Shown here: positions 1 to 8,788 of the stretch, piece by piece
Layout of the letters: the number at the start of each line of letters is the position of its first letter
How positions within the stretch are numbered: position 1 is the stretch's first letter
Assembly (NCBI GenBank): GCA_013368325.1
Contig: JAACJK010000057.1
Span: forward strand, 1,550,001-1,614,000
DNA from: Ephemerocybe angulata
Lineage: Eukaryota > Basidiomycota > Agaricomycetes > Agaricales > Psathyrellaceae
Direction of reading: 5' to 3'
DNA: 64,000 nt
The notes under the pieces: model-generated
The model's input: the letters and a program-made list of their open reading frames with translations, nothing else
Databases searched by the model: none
Told to the model about the DNA's origin: nothing
Translations under genes and position numbers: made by a program

Positions 1-210
1 GCGGAGCGAAAGGAAGAGACTTGTATGTCGTAATTACTTACCAAAAGCACATTCGCACGCTGTTAAAGTTGTACTGTTGGGTTGGAGTACTTGGGCGACT
101 TCCAGTGACTTCCTCTGTGATAAGCAACATCTTGGTCTATTCAATTACAGAATGAGCCTTGCCTCTCACCCTCACTTGAACTCCATGCATGACAGTCCTC
201 ACTCACAAGG
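1..210. other. 5' edge of window, no gene recognised
   Basis: I see no coding exon here. The stretch lies immediately upstream of the first gene on the + strand and presumably holds its promoter and leader. No clear TATA box was found. Confidence 0.4.
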
Positions 211-1160
211 ATGAACGAAGCCGCCACGCCCACTACCATTTCTCTGCCGGCGCTCTCTGTCTCCTTGCAACCTCATGGTAGGCTGTGCCATCTCTCCGAA
301 ACAGTGGCGAGGTTCACAATTTGTATTCAGCCCATGCCATAACTGGCCGTGAATCGTGTCCCAGACCGGACCTTACCAGAGAACCTGGCCGAGGGGCAGT
401 TATCCTCTACCCATCACCCCATATGAACGAGGACGCCGTTCGGGACCAAGACCACCTTGTCGCCCATGTAACTATAACCGAAACTGCCGATATCTCAGTT
501 ACCGTAGAAGATCTTGGCGGGGACGCCAAGAACAAAAACGACGATGCCGCCTCGGTGAACAGCGAGGAGGAGGAGGAGGATCTCCGGGGCTCAGAGACAC
601 TTCCTCGCCCGTCTTGTCGCGTTACCTTCAGGCCTAGGGTCCGCATTACATCCGGGTTCAGTCGAGGCCGCCAAACGAGCTCATATCATCAGTCGCAAGA
701 TGACCCCTCATACCACATTCTGACCGCAACTTCCTCGAGATCGTGTTCGCCTTCCGGATCGTCGTCAATATCTGCCCCGCTTCGATTCCACTCCGAGGAA
801 CGGGGGCCAAAACCGGGGTGGGGCACATTGGGGCAGCGCGTGTCCCTTCTTGCTAGGCGGGGCGAGCACAAGCGCCGATTTCGCGAACGTTTGAAGCAAC
901 ACGAGCGCATGCTAAAGGCGTTTCAAGGAGATCCCTACCCAAATCGCCCAACACATCGAAGGGATAGCGAGACGTCCCCGCTGTTGAGACCCAGGCTTCA
1001 GCAATATGTGTGCCAGTGCGGCATTGTAGGATGTGAATACGACGAGAACCGGATATCCCAAGAGATCGATCTCATATTTGGTACATGGCCCCATCGACTC
1101 TTTAATCCCAAGGTGAGAAGCATTAATATTCCGCGTGCCTTTCTCAGTGACCTAACTTGA
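211..1160 (+). CDS. Unrecognised protein, 298 aa, conserved-looking C-terminus
   Basis: Best model is join(211..277,331..1160), 298 residues. The first in-frame ATG of the long open frame is at 423, but a canonical 53-nt intron (278-330) joins it in phase to an upstream exon starting at ATG 211, so I prefer that start. The middle is low complexity: an acidic run of six glutamates near residue 120, then Ser/Arg-rich sequence. The C-terminal part looks folded and has a CQCG...C cluster followed by an aromatic end (DLIFGTWPHRLFNP). A further intron at 1113-1167 (donor GTGAGA, CTAAC branch site, CAG acceptor) is plausible; it would replace the last residues with a tetra-tryptophan segment ending at 1236. 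I do not recognise the family and give no function. Confidence 0.5.
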
Positions 1161-1392
1161 GTATCAGTGGTGGTGGTGGCACGTTCAACCAATCGTGTTC
1201 TGCCGGTGCTTGGACGACCCCGAGGACGAATATTAATACCCATCTCTGCATTTTTCGGTTCTATGTCACCGGGTTTGAGCTACTGTATTCTAGTCATACC
1301 TGTACTATACACTGTATTCTATGCTTTCCTGTTCTTCAACCTTCACTACTCAAACTCCTGTAAAGGGCCTGGATAGGGAACTGAGTCCTCGT

Positions 1393-2881
1393 TCAGAGCT
1401 TTTTGGGCATAACCATAGTGGGAGGAAGGGTCTTGATTGGCGGGAGGCGACTCGCAGCCGCCTTGCGAGCATCCTGCTGCAAGAGTTGATCGAGGACGAC
1501 GATCGCCGCCATGGCTTCGACGATAGGAACTGCACGAGGAACGACACATGGATCGTGACGACCTCGAGCAGCCAAAGTGCCTGATGTGCCATCGTATTGT
1601 GCAGTCTCCTGTTGCTGAGAGATCGTCGCGGGGGATTTAAACCCGATACTGAGAACTATATTAGGAAGCCGCAACAGGAAAAAGGGGGACGATACATACC
1701 GGAAGTAGATATCTTCGCCGTTGGTGATACCGCCCTGGACTCCTCCACTCCAGTTGGTCTTAGTGCCGAGGCTTCCGTCAGGCCTGCGGACAAAAGCATC
1801 ATTGTGCTTGCTTCCCGGGACTTCGGTTCCACGGAAGCCAGACCCGATCTCAAATGCCTTGGTGGCAGGAATGGACAGCATCGCATGGCCCAGCTCAGCC
1901 TCGAACTTGTCAAAGACGGGCTCACCCAATCCAGAGGGGACATTGCGAATAACGCAGGTCACGGTACCACCAATAGAGTCAGAGGCATCCTTCGCCCGGA
2001 TGATACGCTGATACATGGTGTGAGGGAGGTTTCACTAAAATTGTACTTGGGCATCCTTACCTGGGTCATCTTCTCCGCTGTCGTCTGGTGGGGGCACCGA
2101 GTAGGATGTTTATCTACTTCTTCTCTGGAAATAGTTGCAAGAAGTTTTCTAAACTCTTCGGAGATTGCATCGTCTACATTGTCGTTGTCTTCGTTATCGT
2201 CGGACGCCAGGGAAGGAGGTGCAAGGAGAGCAGGAAGGTGGATCTTTCCAACTGATGAGACGAATGCGACGATTTCGATGCCATAGACGGTCTTAAGGTA
2301 CTTCTCGGCGATCGCGCCAGCTGCAACTCGACCTGCGGCACATCTTCGTATCAGCCAGACGATCATCATCGTTTCGGCACTACTGACCGATGGTTTCTCG
2401 GGCACTGCTCCGACCGCCTCCACTGCTCGCCTTGACGCCGTACTTTTCGAGGTACGTATAGTCAGCGTGGCTAGGACGCGGGTATAGATCCGTCTCGGTA
2501 TAGTCGTGCGGCCTCTGGTCCTCGTTCTTGACGAGGAGGCCGATCGGTGTTCCCAGAGTTACCCCGTGCTCTGTGCCTGATTGCAGATGAACGAGATCTT
2601 TCTCGTTCCTCTGTATAGGGGAGATGAGATTGAGCTGAGAGTGAGAGATGTACGAGCGTACCGGCGTGGTGAGGTCACTCTGTCCAGGCCGACGACGGCT
2701 GAGTTGGACTTGTATGTCCTGAGCAGTGAGCTCGAGTCCCTAGACAGCGGCATCGTTAATTCTGAGAAGATCTCTAATTGAGAGACCGTACTGGAGGGCA
2801 TCCGTCAACAATCGCGCCGACAGACGCACAATGGCTCTCGCCATAGGTGGTAACGCGGAAGAGCTTTCCAAAGGTCGACAT
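1393..2881 (-). CDS. ARO2: Chorismate synthase
   Basis: Catalyses the last step of the shikimate pathway, converting 5-enolpyruvylshikimate-3-phosphate to chorismate with reduced FMN; cytosolic in fungi. Model: complement(join(1393..1648,1700..2007,2061..2332,2388..2610,2662..2739,2792..2881)), 408 aa, and all phases close. The N-terminus [17 protein letters not shown] is the family signature. It is followed by [71 protein letters not shown] and [17 protein letters not shown], covering the FMN and substrate sites in order. Length fits the fungal enzyme (376-410 aa). Five introns of 51-55 nt. It is divergent from the SAP30-like gene, with 256 bp between start codons and a TATA-like element about 123 nt upstream of its ATG. 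Family assignment is very secure. Confidence 0.97.
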
Positions 2882-3003
2882 CTAGATGACTCGAGTCTTG
2901 AGACAGTGCGGTATTGATCGGAGTAGTGTAGACTCACAATTACTTGTGTATTTGGTAGATGGGTGGATTCCGGGGTAGAGAGGCAGAAACAAGATGTACG
3001 AGG

Positions 3004-3011
3004 TTTATATA
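3004..3011 (-). promoter_or_regulatory. TATA-like element of ARO2
   Basis: TATATAAA read on the minus strand, about 123 nt upstream of the ARO2 start codon in the shared ARO2/SAP30 intergenic region. Position and sequence fit a core promoter; there is no direct evidence of use. Confidence 0.45.
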
Positions 3012-3137
3012 GGACCGAGTGGTGGCTGTCGGAATGCAAAGCTGGAGGCAGACAGTCCGGATATTTTTAGTTGCCGGCTTGGATGCCGAGGGTCGCCATA
3101 TTCGGTGGGCGCCAAGCTGCCTTAAGTCAGAACCACC

Positions 3138-3833
3138 ATGTCCGCCTCTGCCGCTGCATCCAGCTCTAGGGCAAGACCCCAGGCGCGCAAGAAGGCAAAT
3201 GATGATGCTTCATATTTTGGCCCCTCAACGTCGGCGGCAACTACTACGGGCACCAAGCGCCAGGCAGCGGATAAACTTGATGGCGAGCATCGCGTGAAGC
3301 GAAAGCGTGTCGATGCAGTAGTTACACAACAAGCAGCGAAGAAAGACACTGCAGAGACAGAAATAAGGCTCTCCCTGGTGCGTCAGCCCTCCCCGACCTC
3401 ATATATCCTTCCTAACTTGTACCAGGTCGAATTCAACAAAATGACAATAGACGTCCTCCACCGATACATGTCCCAGTTTGACATTGTGCCAGCTGTTTAC
3501 CCCTCACCCATGCTCCCTGACGATCCTCCGGTTCCCGCATCCATAGGAAATGCTACAAGACACGCTTCGAGAGCCTCAAGCCCTCAACCAGCTCAAACAC
3601 CGGCCAACCGGCCAAGACGGGAATCGAGGGAGGCCCAGAGGAGAAGCTCGCGCCTGTTGGAAGACGATTTACCATATCGCACACCTGCCCTTGCCGACCT
3701 AGGAGATCTCCAAGGCGTCCTGTCCAAGATCGTCGAAAAGCATTTCAGGGAGTCACTAGCCGTTAAACGAGAAGAGGTTGATACGCTGGCATCCTTCATG
3801 TGTGCGGTAGAGAACAACAAGAGGAAGCTGTAA
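3138..3833 (+). CDS. SAP30-like Sin3/histone deacetylase complex subunit
   Basis: Model join(3138..3377,3426..3833), 215 aa; the 48-nt intron (GTGCGT...CTAACTTGTACCAG) is in frame, so an unspliced 231-aa product is also possible. The N-terminal third is basic and low complexity with a likely nuclear localisation stretch (VKRKRVD). VEFNKMTIDVLHRYMSQFDI resembles the start of the Sin3-binding domain of SAP30. After a Ser/Pro/Arg-rich insert of about 70 residues the sequence resumes with VLSKIVEKHFRESLAVKREE and a FMCAVENN end, resembling the HF...FIYSVKN end of that domain. The inferred role is bridging Sin3 and Rpd3-type deacetylase in transcriptional repression. The domain is therefore split by an insertion, which lowers confidence. 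Confidence 0.7.
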   Translation: MSASAAASSSRARPQARKKANDDASYFGPSTSAATTTGTKRQAADKLDGEHRVKRKRVDAVVTQQAAKKDTAETEIRLSLVRQPSPTSYILPNLYQVEFNKMTIDVLHRYMSQFDIVPAVYPSPMLPDDPPVPASIGNATRHASRASSPQPAQTPANRPRRESREAQRRSSRLLEDDLPYRTPALADLGDLQGVLSKIVEKHFRESLAVKREEVDTLASFMCAVENNKRKL

Positions 3834-4878
3834 TTGGTTTGACAGTGTCCTCCTCGATGTTCCTGTGTGTTTTCTCTCATCTTCTGCCCAGCACTGTATC
3901 ACCACCATCTACTTCTTTTATGCAACGATTTCGCCGGACATTCCTTCAAGCCTTATTTCCTAAGTGTCAAGTGCCTTTCGAGTCGGAGACTGTCAGTGAT
4001 GTAGCCCTTCCATTGATACAGGGACTGTTACCCGCCTCGGTGGTAACCGCCCTCTCGCTGCACTTTCAGGTTTGCATATTCCAGGCCAGGGACGTACCAT
4101 ATGACAGGCTCGATTACTTATGTGTCACCTTCCTCACCACAAGATGGTTAATTGATACAACGGATTGCTCAGGCGACCCAATGGCCGTTGTTCATCAGCC
4201 GTGAGTTGCTCCATTGGCCCTCTGTTATTGTATCGGACTCTGATTGCTCCTCAGGCCTCAGCGTCCATTGAGAGTACAATCGTCGTGCCCAAGGTAAAAA
4301 TAGCGAAACAGTGTGAGGAGGTGTATTAATAACGACTCTCCAGTCTCCAACGCTTCCTCGAGGCAACAATGTCAGCCGTATCGTGGTGTTGTGTCCTCGT
4401 CTATAATTACTCCCCGAGTCCCAGAGAACTGGGATCTCGGAGAGCAACCCATACAAGCGTGACCCTTGCACGACCCATTGCTTTGGTTCGCTTACTGGTA
4501 GCGAGCCTCGAGTGCCAATCGCATGTGCACAAGTACTGCAAGGGCTACTTTCTGGAGCATGTGGTTTGTAACACCACTCTGGACCGATGTTTGACCGTCC
4601 TGAAGGGGGCTTTGAAGCACGGAGAGGGTTTGGAGGAGGTTATTCCTGTTCTCCAGCGGGATGAAAAGTGTATTCGAGGTGTAAGGATGTCGTCGTCTCG
4701 ATAGTGATTGGGGATGGTTGTCAAGCTGTTTACTCTGACTGTGTGAACGGTCCTTCACTCTGGGCGAACAGACTGATATCGCGCCGGAGGAAGCCTTTCT
4801 ATTGGCCCGTTGTGCCCACTATGCTGATTTCAAGCCAGTTTCCATGGGAATTTGACGTTACTGATTGGTTCACCCAGA

Positions 4879-4886
4879 TATATAAG
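4879..4886 (+). promoter_or_regulatory. TATA box of secreted-protein gene
   Basis: TATATAAG lies 228 nt upstream of the ATG at 5114. A likely 5'UTR intron follows. The same octamer with a similar leader layout precedes the second secreted-protein gene at 38844. Confidence 0.6.
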
Positions 4887-4977
4887 GACTCATGGCCTCC
4901 AGTCACTCCTTTTTCAGTTGCTCCTTCTTCTACGTTCGTTTGGTGTTTGCAGCTGGCGCTGTCTTTTCCTCTCCTTT

Positions 4978-5031
4978 GTGAGTGATATTCTCATTCTCTC
5001 AACGACCCGTGTTCTAACCACCATTATCCAG
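4978..5031 (+). other. Probable 5'UTR intron
   Basis: GTGAGT donor, CTAAC branch site about 16 nt before a CCAG acceptor, 54 nt long, lying between the TATA box and the ATG at 5114. Size and signals match the coding introns of the window. It is inferred from sequence only. Confidence 0.5.
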
Positions 5032-5113
5032 GTTATTAGCTCCTTTTTGGCTTCGTCTCACACTCATTCTTTCGACTTCAGTGAAGTCTTAACGTTCAAT
5101 TCTTCTTTTAAAC

Positions 5114-6645
5114 ATGTTCTTCGCCAGCGCACTCCTCGTAGTTCTCCCCATCCTGTCCCAGGTTTCTGCCCAAAATCAAAACCAGAACCAGAGACAGGGC
5201 GGGAACCAGGGGAACCAGGGGAATCAAGCAAATCAAGGGAACCAGGCTGCTGGGGGCGACCCTCAGAAGTCACTGAGTATGTCTGCCTCATTGAGTGCAT
5301 GCTGTCTCCACGATGCTGACTTTCTGTGTAGCATTGGATCCTCGTGTCATCGCAAAAGGCTTCGCACTCACTGGTCAGGAAACCCCCACAGCAGGTACGT
5401 TCCTTGCATTCTGAGCATCTGTGACCCTGAACTGACGCCCTCTCAGGACAAGTTGCTTCCCTGACGTCAACGAACAACTTCATCAACTACTGTTTGACCG
5501 TGCCACAGCTTCCCATTACGGATGGGAAGCAGGTTCAGGGCGGGTCTTGCAACCCCGCTCCCATTGGTTCCATTCCCTCTATCGATAAGATGCCCTCTGC
5601 CAAGTTTGAGAGCCCCCAGAATGGCGCTGTAGCTGCTGCTCCCAATGTTCCATTTGACATCGTCCTCAACATCAAGAACTTGGCAACTGGCCAGTTCGTG
5701 AATGCGCAGGCCAACTACTTCGCTGCTCCACAGCAACTGAACGGAGCTGGCATTATCCTCGGACACTCCCACGTTACCGTCGACAAGCTGACTTCTCTGA
5801 CCGACACGACCCCCACCGACCCGAAGAAGTTCGCGTTCTTCAAGGTGAGCTTCTCCGGCGACGAACAGCGGCACTCAGACTAACCTATAGTCTCTCGTCT
5901 AGGGACTCAATGCTGCTGCTGCTGGCGGCAAGCTGCCAATGTGGACAAGGGCCTCCCTGCGGGTGCCTACCGTCTGTGCACGATCAACTCCTCCTCCAAC
6001 CATCAGCCTGTCATTGCCCCAGTCGCCCAACACGGATCTCTCGATGACTGTGTCTACGTGAGTTGCATCTTTTGCTAGTCCTTTTAGGAAACACTGACAT
6101 AATTCTATTAGTTCACGATCGGTGCTGCCAACGGAGGTGCTGCGAACGGCGGAGCTGCGAACGGAGGTGCTGCGAACGGCGGAGCCAACAATGGAGGTGC
6201 TGCTAACGGGGGTGCCGCCAATGGCGGGGCCAAGAACGGCGGTGCCGCTGCCAATGGTGGGGCTGCTGCGAACGGCGGTGCTGCTGCCAATGGTGGGGCT
6301 GCTGCGAACGGCGGTGCTGCTGCCAATGGTGGGGCGGCTGCGAACGGTGGCGCCAAGAACGGGGGTGCCGCTGCCAATGGTGGGGCGGCTGCGAACGGCG
6401 GTGCTGCTGCCAATGGTGGGGCGGCTGCGAACGGCGGTGCTGCTGCCAACGGTGGGGCGGCTGCGAACGGTGGTGCTGCTGCCAATGGTGGGGCGGCTGC
6501 GAACGGCGGTGCCGCTGCGAACGGTGGCGCCAAGAACGGGGGTGCCAACAATGGTCAAAAAGGCGGCAACCGACCCCGTGGTGGTTTCGGGCAGGGACAG
6601 AATCGGCCACGCCGACTTTCGTCTCGCGATTTCTATAGCCACTAG
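5114..6645 (+). CDS. Secreted fungal protein with Ala-Asn-Gly repeat tail; apparent frameshift in exon 4
   Basis: Exons 5114..5276, 5332..5394, 5447..5844, 5903..6057, 6112..6645. Starts with a signal peptide (MFFASALLVVLPILSQVSA), then an Asn/Gln/Gly repeat of about 30 residues. A globular region follows, of a type I recall as a widespread conserved secreted protein of Agaricomycetes (motifs LDPRVIAKGFALTGQETPTAG, NFINYCLTVP, FAAPQQLNG, GHSHVTVDKL, DPKKFAFFKGLNAAAAGGK, AQHGSLDD). Function unknown. Exons 1-3 total 624 nt, a multiple of three, and exon 5 (534 nt) is too, but exon 4 is 155 nt. The conserved reading jumps frame near 5930-5942, so one base is missing or two are extra: a real mutation or a sequence error. 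The tail is about 25 imperfect A-A-(A)-N-G-G units. No membrane anchor. Confidence 0.75.
6124..6543 (+). repeat. Coding minisatellite of 15/18-nt units
   Basis: About 25 tandem units encoding AANGG, AAANGG or AKNGG. The 18-nt units alternate in two codon versions (one ending AATGGTGGG, one ending AACGGCGGT), giving a 36-nt higher-order period. The tract is open in several frames on both strands, which produces long spurious reading frames. It forms the C-terminal tail of the secreted protein. Confidence 0.92.
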
Positions 6646-6971
6646 ATACCTTCATACGTCGACTCATGTACCACTGTATACCATACTTGCTCTACCCCTT
6701 CGTTCTCGCTTTCATCGGACGTTGTTTACACCTTTTTTTTTACTTGTTCATTTTTTTCGCACTTAGCCAGGAGCTGACACACTATAATAACAAGAGGGAG
6801 ATTAGACTGCGCAACCATGGGCATGGGTATCAACTTACAGAATTCAAGGGTCCAAATTCAAAGAAGTTGTCGATTATTATTAGGTATGTAGAGAAAACAA
6901 ACGAATGTGTAAGTATGAAAGAATGCAACGCGATCATGCAACGACGAATACAACGATTGGGAAGTCGCTAT
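6646..6971. other. Intergenic, convergent 3' flanks
   Basis: 326 bp between the stop codons of the secreted-protein gene (+) and the membrane-protein gene (-). It contains T-rich stretches near 6727-6750 that fit 3' flanking sequence. No gene seen. Confidence 0.5.
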
Positions 6972-8486
6972 CTACTGGGTAGTAACGACAAAAGGTGAAT
7001 AAGGCGGGTTCCCTCCCAGCGGTAACTCGCCGTTAGCTGTCGTGGTGATGGGAATACCACGTTTCTGAGAAGCGACACCCTTCCACTGCTGCTCATAGGA
7101 AACGTAAGATAGAGGGCGGGCAGGAGATGAAAAAGATGACGCCGTAACGGCACTTCGCTGCCTATGAGTCCTATCCGGTAGGAACACCGGTGAGACTGGC
7201 TCAACCGTCGCCCTCTCCGAATCGATGGACGTTGAACGAATGGAGACGCGCTGGGAAAATGGCGGGAAGGTTGGGGATGGCTTTTCCACGTTACTGTGCT
7301 CGTTTCCGTGGAACTCTCGGGGTCGCTTCTCGACGTCGTCGTCTCCTCGATAGAAGGCATACGTTGGTTTCTGGTAGTAGGAATCGAATAGGACGGGTTT
7401 GAAAGGGCGTATGCTGGCTTTCAGGCGCAGATGTTTCTTCCGCCGCCGCTGCCTCCAACACAGCAAAGCAAGCGCGAGGGCGAGCACAGCAAGTACCAGC
7501 CCGACGACAGGTCCGACGATCTTGCTGACACTGGGTTTACTAGTAGAACCCGTAGTGGAGCCAGAGGATGCTGTCGATGTCGCTGTCTCGGACAAGGATG
7601 GTGTTGAGGGTGAAGCAGCAGTCGAAGTTGTCGTCGAAGTTTGAGAGTTGCTTTCCGTGGTTACTGGAGGACTCTTCGATGGTGTTGTCGGAGGACTGTT
7701 CGATGGTGCTGGGACCACCCTGGTAGAAGTAGAACCCCCAGGGCTCGGACTGGCGGATAACATACTAGAATAGAGTAAGCTGTTGGAACAAGCATAAGTG
7801 AAATGGATACCTACGGGGTGAATCGAATGTAATCCAAAGCAAAGGTAACGGGCGATTCCATCGCATTATCCCGAGCAAGCTGTATGTTCAATGTATGATC
7901 CCCTTCGGTGGGAGAATCGACAAGGAATTGAGAGAACCGGTATTTTTGCTGCAGTTCTTGACTTGTCCAGCCTTCCAACGTCAATGGGAGACGTTGAGGG
8001 GGCTTGTTGTCCAGACTAAGGAGTATACTTGATTTCCCGTCATCGCGAGTTTGGCCCTTGCCGTCGGTCCTTCTGAAGAAGATGAACATGGCATTGACAT
8101 TAGAGCCTGCAGAAGAGTGAGCTTTCCAAACGGTACTAGGAGAATGTCATGAAAATTCACCGGAAAACTTGAAATCGACGGTTAAATTCCTCCCGCGCAC
8201 CTAGAGCATTGAAGAGGAAACTTGAGATACCTACGCAATAGTAAACATTGACATGCTCACTTGCGCTCCGGGCGCTACATGCCAAGTTGCTGGATGCAAA
8301 TGAGTAAGAGTGGGGGCTTCTCTTCCACCATGACTTACCATTGAACGCTTGGTTCTCCAGTGTCTCCTTATCCTTGGAAGAGACATCGCAAGCGATGCAT
8401 ACGTCTTTGAGATTCCATTGACTTTGAGGCGAATATCGAATGCTCGAGTCAGTGTCGTCGACAGTAACGGGCCCAGACGAAGCCAT
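6972..8486 (-). CDS. Single-pass membrane protein of a fungal surface family
   Basis: Model complement(join(6972..7764,7815..8106,8161..8200,8261..8289,8339..8486)), 433 aa. The N-terminal part begins with VDDTDSSIRYSP, a motif I know from a large family of basidiomycete type-I-like membrane proteins, and ends with DYIRFTP; it should be extracellular. It is followed by a Ser/Thr/Pro-rich stalk, one transmembrane helix (about residues 252-273, IVGPVVGLVLAVLALALALL) and a positively charged WRQRRRKK stop-transfer. The cytoplasmic tail of about 155 residues is Ser/Arg/Pro-rich. No signal peptide is evident after the chosen ATG, so the helix may act as a signal anchor. A TATA-like element at 8547-8553 supports a start near 8486. 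Function unknown; possibly a cell-surface sensor. Confidence 0.78.
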
Positions 8487-8788
8487 AGTCGAACCAGCGA
8501 TTGTAGGGCAGAGAATCTAATTGAGTCGCTTTGGGCTCCAGAAGCATTATATACGCCTTCGCCTGTGTGAAGCATGTATGCGAGAATGTTCTGTGGGCTT
8601 TGTGGTAGACAGGACGACAGCATAGTTCTCGATGGTAAAGGTAGTGGTAAAAGGTAGCGTTTCTATGTAGACTCTGCACCTGCCGCCAAAGGCCGCCAAG
8701 TGTCAAATTTATTCTCACACCCCGCCGGCGCTAATTACGACATCTTTTTGCGTTCAACTATTACCACCACCACTTGACCACCACCAAG
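8487..8788. other. Divergent promoter region
   Basis: 302 bp between the start codons of the membrane-protein gene (-) and GCN20 (+). It contains the minus-strand TATA-like element at 8547-8553 and a run of ACC repeats just before the GCN20 ATG. No gene seen. Confidence 0.5.
8547..8553 (-). promoter_or_regulatory. TATA-like element of membrane-protein gene
   Basis: TATATAA on the minus strand, about 61 nt upstream of the ATG at 8486. It helps to decide that start over any upstream signal-peptide exon. Confidence 0.45.

Larger units (their letters stand above)
3834..5113. other. 1.28-kb intergenic region, no recognisable gene
   Basis: Holds the 3' flank of the SAP30-like gene and the promoter of the secreted-protein gene (TATATAAG at 4879-4886, 5'UTR intron at 4978-5031). 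Between about 3900 and 4704 there are intron-like signals (GTGAGT at 4201 with CTCCTCAG before 4255; GTAAAA near 4294 with CTCCAG near 4342) that could link short open frames, including one ending at 4704. None of the joined translations matches a family I know, so no gene is called. It could be a degraded gene, a long non-coding transcript or an unrecognised protein. Confidence 0.4.

Noticed and set aside
3378..3425. Treating LVRQPSPTSYILPNLYQ as coding in the SAP30-like protein
   Set aside because: The stretch has a GTGCGT donor, CTAAC branch site and CAG acceptor at the usual length, so it is more likely an intron, although it is in frame.
5899..6667. Long open frames on the minus strand rich in Ala/Pro, Ser/Thr or Arg/Gln
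   Set aside because: They are shadows of the coding minisatellite at 6124-6543, which is open in several frames by its repeat structure.
8449..8718. Possible signal-peptide exon upstream of the membrane-protein gene
   Set aside because: The frame ends at 8449 without an in-phase splice into the VDDTDSSI exon, and a TATA-like element at 8547-8553 favours the ATG at 8486.
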